Shown here piece after piece: positions 1 through 5,575 of a stretch of 7,528 nucleotides of DNA. The DNA is from Candidatus Woesearchaeota archaeon. GTDB lineage: Archaea > Nanobdellota > Nanobdellia > SCGC-AAA011-G17 > UBA489. A program made the translations under genes and the position numbers. The stretch covers positions 1-7,528 of the forward strand of contig JAUXTV010000006.1 in assembly GCA_030679025.1 (NCBI GenBank), read 5' to 3'. Position 1 is the stretch's first letter; every line of letters starts with the position of its first letter. The notes under the pieces are model-generated. The model ran no database searches and was not told the DNA's origin. It was given only the letters and a program-made list of their open reading frames with translations.

Positions 1-1
1 A

Positions 2-52
2 ATTCAGATACATGTGTTGCAGAACTTAGAAAAAGGCACTAATTTTAAATAA
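2..52 (+). CDS. Possible 3' end of a gene entering from the left edge (partial)
   Basis: A plus-strand frame is open from the window edge to a TAA at 50-52 and would encode the tail IQIHVLQNLEKGTNFK. A second frame is open from base 1 to a TAA at 40-42, so the true frame cannot be decided. If either is real, the gene converges on the S51 peptidase, whose stop is at 45-47. The piece is too short to identify, and an open frame of this length is expected by chance. Confidence 0.25.
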   Translation: MQIHVLQNLEKGTNFK

Positions 53-716
53 ACTTCCCTGGTTTAATCTCCAACTTATCATTATTCTGGAAAAGAAAAG
101 TGCTCCCCGGTCCAATTACCTTCATCTTTTTATTAACAACTAAAAGTCCGCCATTTTCTGGAATTGCTAAAACTTTTTGAAGATTATGTTTTTTTATCAT
201 TTCTTTTATTATATTGTCTTGCTCAGACATATAATGACATGCAACATCACAGCCATTAAGAAAATTTAATGCGTAAAAATTATTTAATTTCACATCATTT
301 GTATCTGCTTTGGAAGCTGTTGTTATTGTTCTTCCTAGTATTAAGGCTCCAGCACTTCCACCATATATAGGTATTCCTTTTTTAGCTGATTGATCAAGAA
401 CTTCAAAAAAATTGGATTCTTTTATTATCTTAAGTAATTTGAAAGTATTCCCTCCACCAATATAAATTCCTGAAAATTTTCCTAGATCTTTTATGGTCTT
501 ATTATTTAATTCTGTCCACATAACAATATTCTTTACACCCAATGGACTAAATGTGTTATTAATCCATTTAAAGCATTTAGGATACGAGATTCTATTAGTG
601 TCTATTGCAATAGGTATATATAATAGAGGTTTTTTTGTGTCTAAATAACTAACAAATAGTTTGTCTAGTTCAAGCGAATCATTACTATTACCACCACCGC
701 CTAAAAATAGCTTCAT
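45..716 (-). CDS. Family S51 serine peptidase (dipeptidase E-like)
   Basis: This 223-residue protein has the layout of family S51 peptidases (PepE, aspartyl dipeptidase, and cyanophycinase relatives). These are cytoplasmic enzymes with a class I glutamine amidotransferase-like fold and a Ser nucleophile. Visible motifs are the N-terminal strand LFLGGGG, the loop IYIGGGNTF (residues 84-92), the nucleophile elbow GGSAGA with Ser121, His161 in a CHY segment, and Glu187 in AIPENGG. Together these give a plausible Ser-His-Glu triad. The length matches PepE-like enzymes (about 220-230 residues). The family typically cleaves small acidic dipeptides or related isopeptides, but the substrate here is not evident. 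There is no signal peptide or membrane segment. The start ATG at 714-716 fits a leaderless transcript from an AT-rich box at 737-746. The gene looks more AT-rich than the ABC operon, which could reflect transfer. The family call is firm; the specificity is unknown. Confidence 0.88.
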   Translation of the reverse strand: MKLFLGGGGNSNDSLELDKLFVSYLDTKKPLLYIPIAIDTNRISYPKCFKWINNTFSPLGVKNIVMWTELNNKTIKDLGKFSGIYIGGGNTFKLLKIIKESNFFEVLDQSAKKGIPIYGGSAGALILGRTITTASKADTNDVKLNNFYALNFLNGCDVACHYMSEQDNIIKEMIKKHNLQKVLAIPENGGLLVVNKKMKVIGPGSTFLFQNNDKLEIKPGKFI

Positions 717-736
717 AATTTTAGATCTTCGATTAT

Positions 737-746
737 CTTTTAAAAA
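737..746 (-). promoter_or_regulatory. Putative archaeal TATA box for the S51 peptidase gene
   Basis: On the minus strand this reads TTTTTAAAAG, with its centre about 25 bases upstream of the A of the S51 start codon (716). That spacing implies transcription starting at the ATG itself. No Shine-Dalgarno sequence lies before the ATG. The surroundings are generally A/T-rich, so this box is less distinctive than the others in the window. Confidence 0.5.
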
Positions 747-772
747 TTTATCTATTTGATTAGTAAAACAGC

Positions 773-1132
773 TTATAATCCAACTAACATAGTTGCTTCA
801 TTTTCATCAATGTAGAGTCTTAATTCACGAACTAAGAATTCATGTACTTTTTTTGATGGAGAAGAACAAGTTGCTTTAGGATGTAACTCTGGGAATTTTT
901 GTGGGGGGAAAATCATGCCTTGATTGTTGTTAAGAATTAAAGGAGTTAATGGTTTTCTGAAGTGCTCGTCGTGGGTAACGACAAACACGCACGGTTTTTT
1001 GAGACATTCCATGACTGCTTGGTTAGATTTGTCTTCCATGTGAGCAATAGCTGCTTTTTGATTATTATTCAAGAAATTATGAAAACGAATACCTTTTACT
1101 TTGCTGACTTTCTTAATAAGGATGTCTTTCAT
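773..1132 (-). CDS. Hypothetical protein, 119 residues, unrecognised
   Basis: I do not recognise this protein. It is soluble in appearance, with no signal peptide or membrane helix. It begins with a basic stretch (several Lys in residues 2-13). The centre is a hydrophobic strand followed by a His/Asp-rich turn (CVFVVTHDEHF, residues 48-58), and then a Pro-rich loop with His84 and Cys89. The C-terminal third is probably helical, ending ELRLYIDENEATMLVGL. Cys43, Cys48 and Cys89 together with His54, His57 and His84 could bind a metal, but no known spacing is matched. The case for a real gene is its very good TATA box (1154-1161), placed exactly for a leaderless ATG at 1130-1132. The S51 gene follows 56 bases downstream with its own box, so the two are probably separate units. 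An antisense open frame (962-1183) lacks such a promoter. Confidence 0.7.
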   Translation of the reverse strand: MKDILIKKVSKVKGIRFHNFLNNNQKAAIAHMEDKSNQAVMECLKKPCVFVVTHDEHFRKPLTPLILNNNQGMIFPPQKFPELHPKATCSSPSKKVHEFLVRELRLYIDENEATMLVGL

Positions 1133-1153
1133 GGATTCAGGTGTCTAAGGTAT

Positions 1154-1161
1154 TATATAAA
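1154..1161 (-). promoter_or_regulatory. Archaeal TATA box for the 119-residue hypothetical gene
   Basis: The minus strand reads TTTATATA, a near-ideal archaeal TATA box, preceded by an A/G-rich BRE-like stretch (ACAAAAAGG). Its centre is about 25 bases from the A of the ATG at 1132, which predicts a leaderless transcript. Confidence 0.75.
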
Positions 1162-1330
1162 CCTTTTTGTCCCTCGGGAGTGAGTATATAGCTGGTATAT
1201 GCTTATTTTCCTTTCTTTTTGGAAAGTGAGGGGTTTGGGAGTTCTTGGAGCTTAAACTGTTGCATTTTGTCGGTTTTTAGCACTTATTCTATTTATACGC
1301 GTGTATGTCCTTTCTTTAAATTTTTTGGTT

Positions 1331-1348
1331 CGAAAATCATTATAAATA
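1331..1348 (+). promoter_or_regulatory. BRE/TATA promoter of the S66-phosphatase-ksgA run
   Basis: CGAAAA at 1331-1336 resembles the purine-rich TFB recognition element, and TTATAAATA at 1340-1348 is a TATA box. The TATA centre lies about 25 bases before the ATG at 1369. This makes ATG 1369 the leaderless start and argues against the in-frame TTG at 1360. No comparable box precedes the next two genes, so this promoter probably serves all three. Confidence 0.75.
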
Positions 1349-1368
1349 CTTAATCTCTCTTGTTTGCA

Positions 1369-2349
1369 ATGATCATTCCGGCAAAGCTCCAAGAAGGCGA
1401 TGAGATTAGAGTTATCTCTCCCTCACGAAGCCTAGGCATTATCTCCAAAGAATCGAGAGCTCTTGCTTGTTCAAGACTTCAGGAATTAGGATTAACAGTA
1501 ACTTTTTCAAGGCATGCAGAAGAACAAGACGCCTTTAATTCCTCTTCTATACAATCAAGAGTTGAAGATCTTCATGAAGCTTTTTCTGATAAACGTGTTA
1601 AAGGGATATTAACTACTATTGGAGGATTTAATGTAAACCAACTCTTACCTTATCTAGATTATAGTCTTATCCAACGAAACCCTAAGATTTTATGCGGTTA
1701 TTCAGATATTACTGCTCTCCAAAACGCTATTTATGCAAAGACTGGATTAGTAACTTACTCTGGACCACACTTTTCTACTTTTTCTATGCAGAAAGGATCT
1801 GAGTACACTCTGGACTATTTTAAAAAATGTTTTATGACTCCTGAACCTATTCCTGTACTTCCTTCTCCAACCTGGAGCGATGACGCATGGTACAAAGACC
1901 AGAACAAAAGGAAATTTATAAAAAATAAAGGCTATTTAGTTCTTCATGAAGGATCTGCTGAAGGCACTCTACTAGGAGGAAATCTTTGCACCCTTAACTT
2001 ACTTCAAGGCACTCCTTTTATGCCTAGTCTCAAAAATACTATTCTCTTTATTGAAGATGATGAAGAATCAAAACCACATCATTTTGATAGAGACTTGCAA
2101 TCATTACTTCATCAACCTGGATTTGCTGGCGTACGAGGCATAGTTATAGGAAGATTTCAGAAAGCTTCTGGAATGACTGATGACTTGCTTGCTAAAATAA
2201 TTACCTCCAAACAAGCATTAGACCACATTCCTGTTGTTACAGGCGTTGACTTTGGACATACTACCCCTCATATTACATTTCCTATAGGCGGAACTGGATC
2301 ACTTACTGCTAAGAAGCAACAGGTAAGTTTACAGATTACTCATCACTAG
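1369..2349 (+). CDS. Family S66 LD-carboxypeptidase / MccF-like serine peptidase
   Basis: This is a family S66 serine carboxypeptidase: cytoplasmic enzymes that either trim the terminal D-Ala from murein tetrapeptides (LdcA) or cleave amide bonds of peptidyl-nucleotide antibiotics (MccF). From the ATG at 1369 it has 326 residues. It opens IIPAKLQEGDEIRVISPS, the usual family start. The nucleophile sits in GYSDIT (Ser112). GGNLCTLNLLQGT follows at about 204-216, then Glu229 in FIEDDEE and His297 in VDFGHTTPH, completing a Ser-Glu-His triad. The insertion between Ser and Glu containing PTWSDDAWY, and the overall length, resemble MccF-like members more than short LdcA. I chose ATG 1369 over TTG 1360 from the TATA spacing and family alignment. 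The gene leads a run with the phosphatase 11 bases downstream. Archaea lack murein, so peptide turnover or detoxification is likelier than wall recycling (inference). Confidence 0.92.
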   Translation: MIIPAKLQEGDEIRVISPSRSLGIISKESRALACSRLQELGLTVTFSRHAEEQDAFNSSSIQSRVEDLHEAFSDKRVKGILTTIGGFNVNQLLPYLDYSLIQRNPKILCGYSDITALQNAIYAKTGLVTYSGPHFSTFSMQKGSEYTLDYFKKCFMTPEPIPVLPSPTWSDDAWYKDQNKRKFIKNKGYLVLHEGSAEGTLLGGNLCTLNLLQGTPFMPSLKNTILFIEDDEESKPHHFDRDLQSLLHQPGFAGVRGIVIGRFQKASGMTDDLLAKIITSKQALDHIPVVTGVDFGHTTPHITFPIGGTGSLTAKKQQVSLQITHH

Positions 2350-2360
2350 CTTATTTTCCT

Positions 2361-2942
2361 ATGGTGCTCAAACATCTCACAGACTATCAAAAGGGAAAGA
2401 CTCTGATCTATTTTGTGAGGCACGGCGATAGATCTCCTCTACAAGATGGAACGCAAGAACAAACTCCAGGACCTGGATTATCTTCTTTGGGAAAACAACA
2501 GGCCAAGAATATTGCACGTCAATTTGTTTGTATGCAAGATGAGATTGATGTTCTTTACTCCAGCACCATGACCAGAGCACTAGAAACTGCTACTATTATA
2601 GGAAAAGCCATTCATAAAAGACCTGTTGTTGAACATGGATTGTGCGAGGTTAATAAAATCTTATGGACTAAAAAATATTATCTGTCCGGCTATTGGCGAA
2701 CTGTTAAAAAATATCTAGCCGCAAAAAGAACACTTAATAAGATTCTTCGAGAACATCAAGGAAAAGTTATTGTCATCGTATGTCATGGAGGAATTATACG
2801 AGCGCTCTTGGGCTGGAAATTTGGTCTATCTTTTAAACAACGAGGATCCATGTATCATCATAATTGTCATGTTACTTTACTTCGATTTCAAGGAACTAAA
2901 CTAGAGTATATTCATTATTTCAACAGCAAGGGACTGGCTTAA
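2361..2942 (+). CDS. Histidine phosphatase family protein (phosphoglycerate mutase-like)
   Basis: This 193-residue protein belongs to the histidine phosphatase (RHG) superfamily, which transfers phosphate through a phospho-histidine. The motif FVRHGDRS puts the nucleophile at His21 with Arg20 and Arg25 nearby. SSTMTRALETA (68-77) supplies Arg72, Glu96 in CEVN is a plausible proton donor, and CHGG supplies the second His142, followed by IIRALLG. The catalytic set therefore looks complete. It is shorter than cofactor-dependent phosphoglycerate mutase (about 230-250 residues) and closer to the broad-specificity phosphatases. The substrate cannot be read from the sequence. There is no signal peptide. 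It starts 11 bases after the S66 stop without an SD or TATA box, and its TAA (2940-2942) directly abuts the ATG of the ksgA-like gene, so it is almost certainly mid-operon. Confidence 0.9.
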   Translation: MVLKHLTDYQKGKTLIYFVRHGDRSPLQDGTQEQTPGPGLSSLGKQQAKNIARQFVCMQDEIDVLYSSTMTRALETATIIGKAIHKRPVVEHGLCEVNKILWTKKYYLSGYWRTVKKYLAAKRTLNKILREHQGKVIVIVCHGGIIRALLGWKFGLSFKQRGSMYHHNCHVTLLRFQGTKLEYIHYFNSKGLA

Positions 2943-3695
2943 ATGACTTCTTCAAAAGCATTATCCTTTGACCAGCATTTTCTCATTGATAAGCAAGCAA
3001 TCATAACTATGGTAGAGCACGCACACCTAGACGCTACTGATGTTGTTCTGGAAGTTGGCCCTGGAAAAGGAGACATCACAAAACATATAGCTCAGCAGGT
3101 GAAAAAAGTCTACGCGATTGAGATTGACAAGAGCTTCAAGCCTTATCTAGACGCCTTGCCTGACAATGTTGAAGTCATCTATGACAATATCCTAAACAGG
3201 ATTGAACATATTGCCTGCAATAAACTAGTAGCAAACATTCCTTTCTCTATTTCTGAACCTCTGCTCAAAAAAATCATCAAAACTAACATAGCAAGAGTTG
3301 TTCTCCTAACAGGAAATAATTTCTTCACCATACTCTCTGACAAAGAAAAAAAACTTGGCAAAATTATAAGCTTATTTTTCGATGTTCGCAAGAAAATGGA
3401 ATTAAAAAAAGAGATGTTCGCGCCAAAACCAAGAGTCTTATCAGCATTGATTGTTTTGGAGAAAAGAACAAAGCCCCTCACTGCTCAAGAACAACTTCTC
3501 AAGGAGCTCGCGCTGCAGGATGATAAAAAAATAAAGAATGGACTGCTGTATGGTCTGATGCGACGCAACCACTACACGAAGAATGAATCTAGAGCTTTCA
3601 TAGCGAAGTTAAACATTCCTGATAGCTTGTTAGAAAAGAACATCAACTCTCTTTCTAATAGACAATTCAAACTGCTTTGTGACAGCTTACTTTAA
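2943..3695 (+). CDS. ksgA: KsgA/Dim1-family 16S rRNA adenine dimethyltransferase, motif-divergent
   Basis: This 250-residue SAM-dependent methyltransferase is of the KsgA/Dim1 (RsmA) family, which dimethylates two adjacent adenines near the 3' end of small-subunit rRNA during ribosome maturation. In order it shows QHFLID (11-16), the SAM loop VLEVGPGKGDIT (35-46), the acidic strand end AIEID (58-62), a motif IV-like VANIPFSISEPLL (96-108), FAPKPRVLSALI (159-170), and a helical C-terminal domain ending SLSNRQFKLLCDSLL. That last part is typical of archaeal members. Several usually conserved positions differ: N[L/I]PY is NIPF (Phe101), GDAL is replaced by DNIL (81-84), and the Q-K-E segment after motif IV is replaced by LTGNNFF (122-128). 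Activity may therefore be altered. The ATG follows the phosphatase stop with zero gap and no clear SD, suggesting translational coupling. Erm-type 23S methyltransferases are the main alternative, but the C-terminal domain favours KsgA. Confidence 0.88.
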   Translation: MTSSKALSFDQHFLIDKQAIITMVEHAHLDATDVVLEVGPGKGDITKHIAQQVKKVYAIEIDKSFKPYLDALPDNVEVIYDNILNRIEHIACNKLVANIPFSISEPLLKKIIKTNIARVVLLTGNNFFTILSDKEKKLGKIISLFFDVRKKMELKKEMFAPKPRVLSALIVLEKRTKPLTAQEQLLKELALQDDKKIKNGLLYGLMRRNHYTKNESRAFIAKLNIPDSLLEKNINSLSNRQFKLLCDSLL

Positions 3696-3806
3696 GTTTA
3701 TTATTCTGATTTTTTCAAACAATCTGTTTAAAGCCTTATAAAATTCCTTATTTCTCTCTAACTTTTCTTTAAACTCTTCTCTTTCTCTCTTCTCAAGAAA
3801 AATCAT
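3687..3806 (-). other. Possible minus-strand gene tail or small ORF, 39 residues
   Basis: From an ATG at 3804-3806 to a stop at 3687-3689, the minus strand encodes a highly charged, probably helical peptide, with FKEKLERNKEFYKALNRLF in its centre. Its stop overlaps the last nine bases of ksgA. It looks more protein-like than random sequence, and it could be the 3' end of a gene whose 5' part was lost where the SDR fragment begins. It could also be chance, because the region is GA-rich on this strand. No TATA box sits upstream of the ATG, which lies inside SDR sequence. I do not recognise it. Confidence 0.25.
3710..3715 (+). terminator. Possible archaeal T-run terminator after ksgA
   Basis: A run of six T lies 15 bases past the ksgA stop. 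Archaeal transcription commonly ends at T-rich tracts without a hairpin. The whole stretch 3696-3800 is T/C-rich on this strand, so termination could occur at several points. Confidence 0.35.
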
Positions 3807-4115
3807 GCTGATATTGTTGTTGTAGGATCTACTTCTTCCTTTCAACATTTTCCAGGACATGGCACGTACACAGCGACTAAGCATGCTGTCCTTGGATTTA
3901 TTAAAGTGCTACAAACTGAATTAAAGCAAGATGACATTCGAGTGATTGGTTTTCATCCTGGAGGATTCAACTCTAATTTACGAGGTCCTGGTGTGGTTAA
4001 GGAGGGCTACATGGATCCTAAAGATTTGGCGAAACTTCTTTTGCATATTTTACGACTACCTCGCAATATGGAAGTTTCTGAGATCATTATAAGCAGAAGA
4101 AAATCTAGCACTTAA
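3786..4115 (+). pseudogene. 5'-truncated short-chain dehydrogenase/reductase (SDR) remnant
   Basis: In the frame ending at TAA 4113-4115, the plus strand encodes the C-terminal half of a classical SDR. It reads HADIVVVGSTSS, then YTATK and AVLGFIKVLQTELKQDDIRV, then the PGG segment that follows the active site. The tail is MDPKDLAKLLLHILRLP...EIII. The catalytic Ser (codon 3828), Tyr (codon 3867) and Lys (codon 3879) are present with normal spacing. The whole N-terminal Rossmann half is missing: no TGxxxGIG cofactor loop and no NNAG. The frame is closed upstream by a TAA at 3759-3761, and the KsgA gene ends at 3695, so there is no room for the roughly 130 lost residues. The only downstream start, GTG at 3906, would also drop the YxxxK. 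There is no TATA box or SD. This is a decayed or recombined gene, not a working enzyme. Confidence 0.8.
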
Positions 4116-4125
4116 TTTTATATAG
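4116..4125 (+). promoter_or_regulatory. Archaeal TATA box for the CYTH-domain gene
   Basis: TTTTATATAG begins directly after the SDR remnant's stop codon. The centre of its TTTATATA core is about 25 bases upstream of the ATG at 4146, as in the other leaderless genes here. No SD precedes the start codon. Confidence 0.75.
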
Positions 4126-4145
4126 TCTCTTTTATCTATTCTTTT

Positions 4146-4784
4146 ATGTCTAAACCTCATCAAGCATCTTATGAAGTGGAAGTACGAGGAAAAACTCCAG
4201 GAAAATTTGCAACACTACTCACTAAATTTCACAAGATAGCAACATTTGTGGGAGAAAAAGATCGCTTCTCTTTAATATATTTTAATCATGGTCTAGTCAA
4301 AGATGTTCGAGAGATCAAGGACGAGAAGATTGATCTTCGCTTACGTATTACGAACAAGCAAGCTGAATTGGTTCTCAAATACGGCGCTTGGGGAGGCTCT
4401 GACAGCAGAGAAGAACATTCTCTTCCTATTCCCAATGAAAAATTTGCAGAGACTGTCTTGATTTTACAACGGCTGGGCTGGACAAACGGCGTAGCTTTTG
4501 CCACTAAAACTTATGTTTTCAAATATAAAAATATTGAGTTTGCTTTAGTGCAGAATAAATATATTAACTATTTTGAAGCTGAGAGAATGATTACTAACAA
4601 AGAAAATATCGATAAAGAGCGAGCGATTATTCTTGCAATATGCCGATCCTTAGGACTAGAGCCTTTTTCTGATGAAGCATTTATGGATTCCCTTAATATT
4701 ATCAATAATAATCCTGAGAATCAGTTTGATTTTAGGAAACAGTCTTTTGATGAGGTTAGAAAACAATATAAGGAATTTTTTTAA
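4146..4784 (+). CDS. CYTH-domain protein (class IV adenylate cyclase / triphosphatase superfamily)
   Basis: This 212-residue soluble protein fits the CYTH fold, a beta-barrel tunnel that binds triphosphate groups through paired acidic and basic residues with divalent metal. Near the N-terminus is YEVEVRGK (Glu10, Glu12, Arg14), a variant of the ExExK signature with Arg in place of Lys. The barrel then supplies DLRLRIT (Arg65, Arg67), LVLKYG (Lys79), a Lys at 121 in TKTYVFKY, and YFEAERMI with Glu144 and Glu146. About 60 further residues form a helical C-terminal region ending VRKQYKEFF. CYTH proteins include thiamine triphosphatases, inorganic tripolyphosphatases and CyaB-type adenylate cyclases, and sequence alone does not decide between them here. 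It is a single gene with its own leaderless promoter. It converges on the ABC operon, with eight bases between the two stops. Confidence 0.78.
   Translation: MSKPHQASYEVEVRGKTPGKFATLLTKFHKIATFVGEKDRFSLIYFNHGLVKDVREIKDEKIDLRLRITNKQAELVLKYGAWGGSDSREEHSLPIPNEKFAETVLILQRLGWTNGVAFATKTYVFKYKNIEFALVQNKYINYFEAERMITNKENIDKERAIILAICRSLGLEPFSDEAFMDSLNIINNNPENQFDFRKQSFDEVRKQYKEFF
4776..4782 (+). terminator. Possible T-run terminator overlapping the CYTH gene end
   Basis: Seven consecutive T span the final Phe codons and the first base of the stop codon, just before the convergent ABC operon. A T-tract at this place would suit archaeal intrinsic termination, although part of it is simply two Phe codons. 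Confidence 0.3.
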
Positions 4785-4792
4785 CTTTCTAT

Positions 4793-5575
4793 TTATACTC
4801 TTGCAACAATAGCATTTCCTGACTCATAGCGCTTGATTCCTTTTCTAAATAATATTCTTGCCAAGACTGCTAACACTATAGTAAAAAGAATCATATATCC
4901 TAACTGCGTCCAATTAAAAGTCTTGAGCAATGCAACTGGAACACCTGTAACAAATCCTGCTGGAATGATAAAGAGAAGAATCACCTTTGTCATGCCTTGG
5001 AAAATACTAAAGGGGTAACTTGAAGTCGCATAGAGACCAAAGATACCATTTCTTGATAATTCTGTGGAACTTCCTATGAAAAACGATAAGGCCCCAAGAA
5101 TGACAGAGAATGACACTACGATGATTGTCGCTAATGTGCATAAGAGTATAAACAGCGGCCATTTTATTGGGCTTATAAATCCTATAGCTATGATGAAACC
5201 AAAGATGAGATCACCTAGTGCAGTAAACCTGCAATTGCTGACTAAAAGATGCATTAATTCGCTTTTTGGCAAACTTAGATAGAAATCTAGGCCTCCATTC
5301 TTGATGATTCTTGCAATCTCCAAATAGTTTCCGAAGACTACTCCTGCAATACCAACACTGACAGTTAACACTGCATACATCAAGAGTATGTCTATAAATC
5401 CCCAATCATTAATTATTGGAAACTTTTTGAAGAAGATATACCAAAATACTAACCAGATAATATCATTTAGGAACATCGATACTACCTGCAGCATAAAATT
5501 CCATCTATACTCCATGCCACTTTGGATATTAATCTTTACATAACTCCAGATAAACTTCAACATTTTAGCCACCAT
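4793..5575 (-). CDS. ABC-2-type transporter permease (DUF990/COG3694-like)
   Basis: This 260-residue integral membrane protein has about six hydrophobic segments. It is the second permease of an ABC-2-type exporter encoded with an ATPase and another permease. A short amphipathic N-terminus (YVKINIQSGMEYRWNF) leads into the first membrane segments. Family hallmarks are the cytoplasmic loop IIKNGGLDFYLSLPKSEL (about 90-107) and the tail FRKGIKRYESGNA, both typical of the COG3694/DUF990 group. The exported substrate of this group is mostly unknown. The start at 5573-5575 overlaps the upstream permease by 11 bases and has GAAGGTG seven bases before it. A second ATG four codons in (5561-5563) has a GGTGG-like site too, so the start is slightly uncertain. 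It is the last gene of the operon. Confidence 0.87.
   Translation of the reverse strand: MVAKMLKFIWSYVKINIQSGMEYRWNFMLQVVSMFLNDIIWLVFWYIFFKKFPIINDWGFIDILLMYAVLTVSVGIAGVVFGNYLEIARIIKNGGLDFYLSLPKSELMHLLVSNCRFTALGDLIFGFIIAIGFISPIKWPLFILLCTLATIIVVSFSVILGALSFFIGSSTELSRNGIFGLYATSSYPFSIFQGMTKVILLFIIPAGFVTGVPVALLKTFNWTQLGYMILFTIVLAVLARILFRKGIKRYESGNAIVARV

Noticed and set aside
962..1183. Plus-strand open frame of 73 codons opposite the hypothetical gene.
   Set aside because: It has no promoter or SD, runs through the promoter region of the minus-strand gene, and has a Phe/Cys-rich composition typical of an antisense shadow.
1210..1227. CTTTC/GAAAG inverted repeat in the divergent intergenic region, possibly an RNA hairpin.
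   Set aside because: The stem is only about five A/T-rich pairs, with no conserved RNA features around it. It is expected by chance in such sequence.
1327..1337. GGTTCGAAAAT resembles a tRNA T-arm.
   Set aside because: The bases on either side cannot form the five-pair T stem, and no anticodon or acceptor stem lies nearby. It is better explained as the BRE next to the TATA box.
1360..1368. TTG at 1360 as the start of the S66 gene.
   Set aside because: It lies upstream of the transcription start predicted from the TATA box, has no SD, and adds residues not expected at the family N-terminus.
3906..4115. A 69-residue gene starting at GTG 3906.
   Set aside because: This is only the very end of the SDR fragment, without YxxxK or any initiation signal. 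It is part of the pseudogene, not a separate gene.
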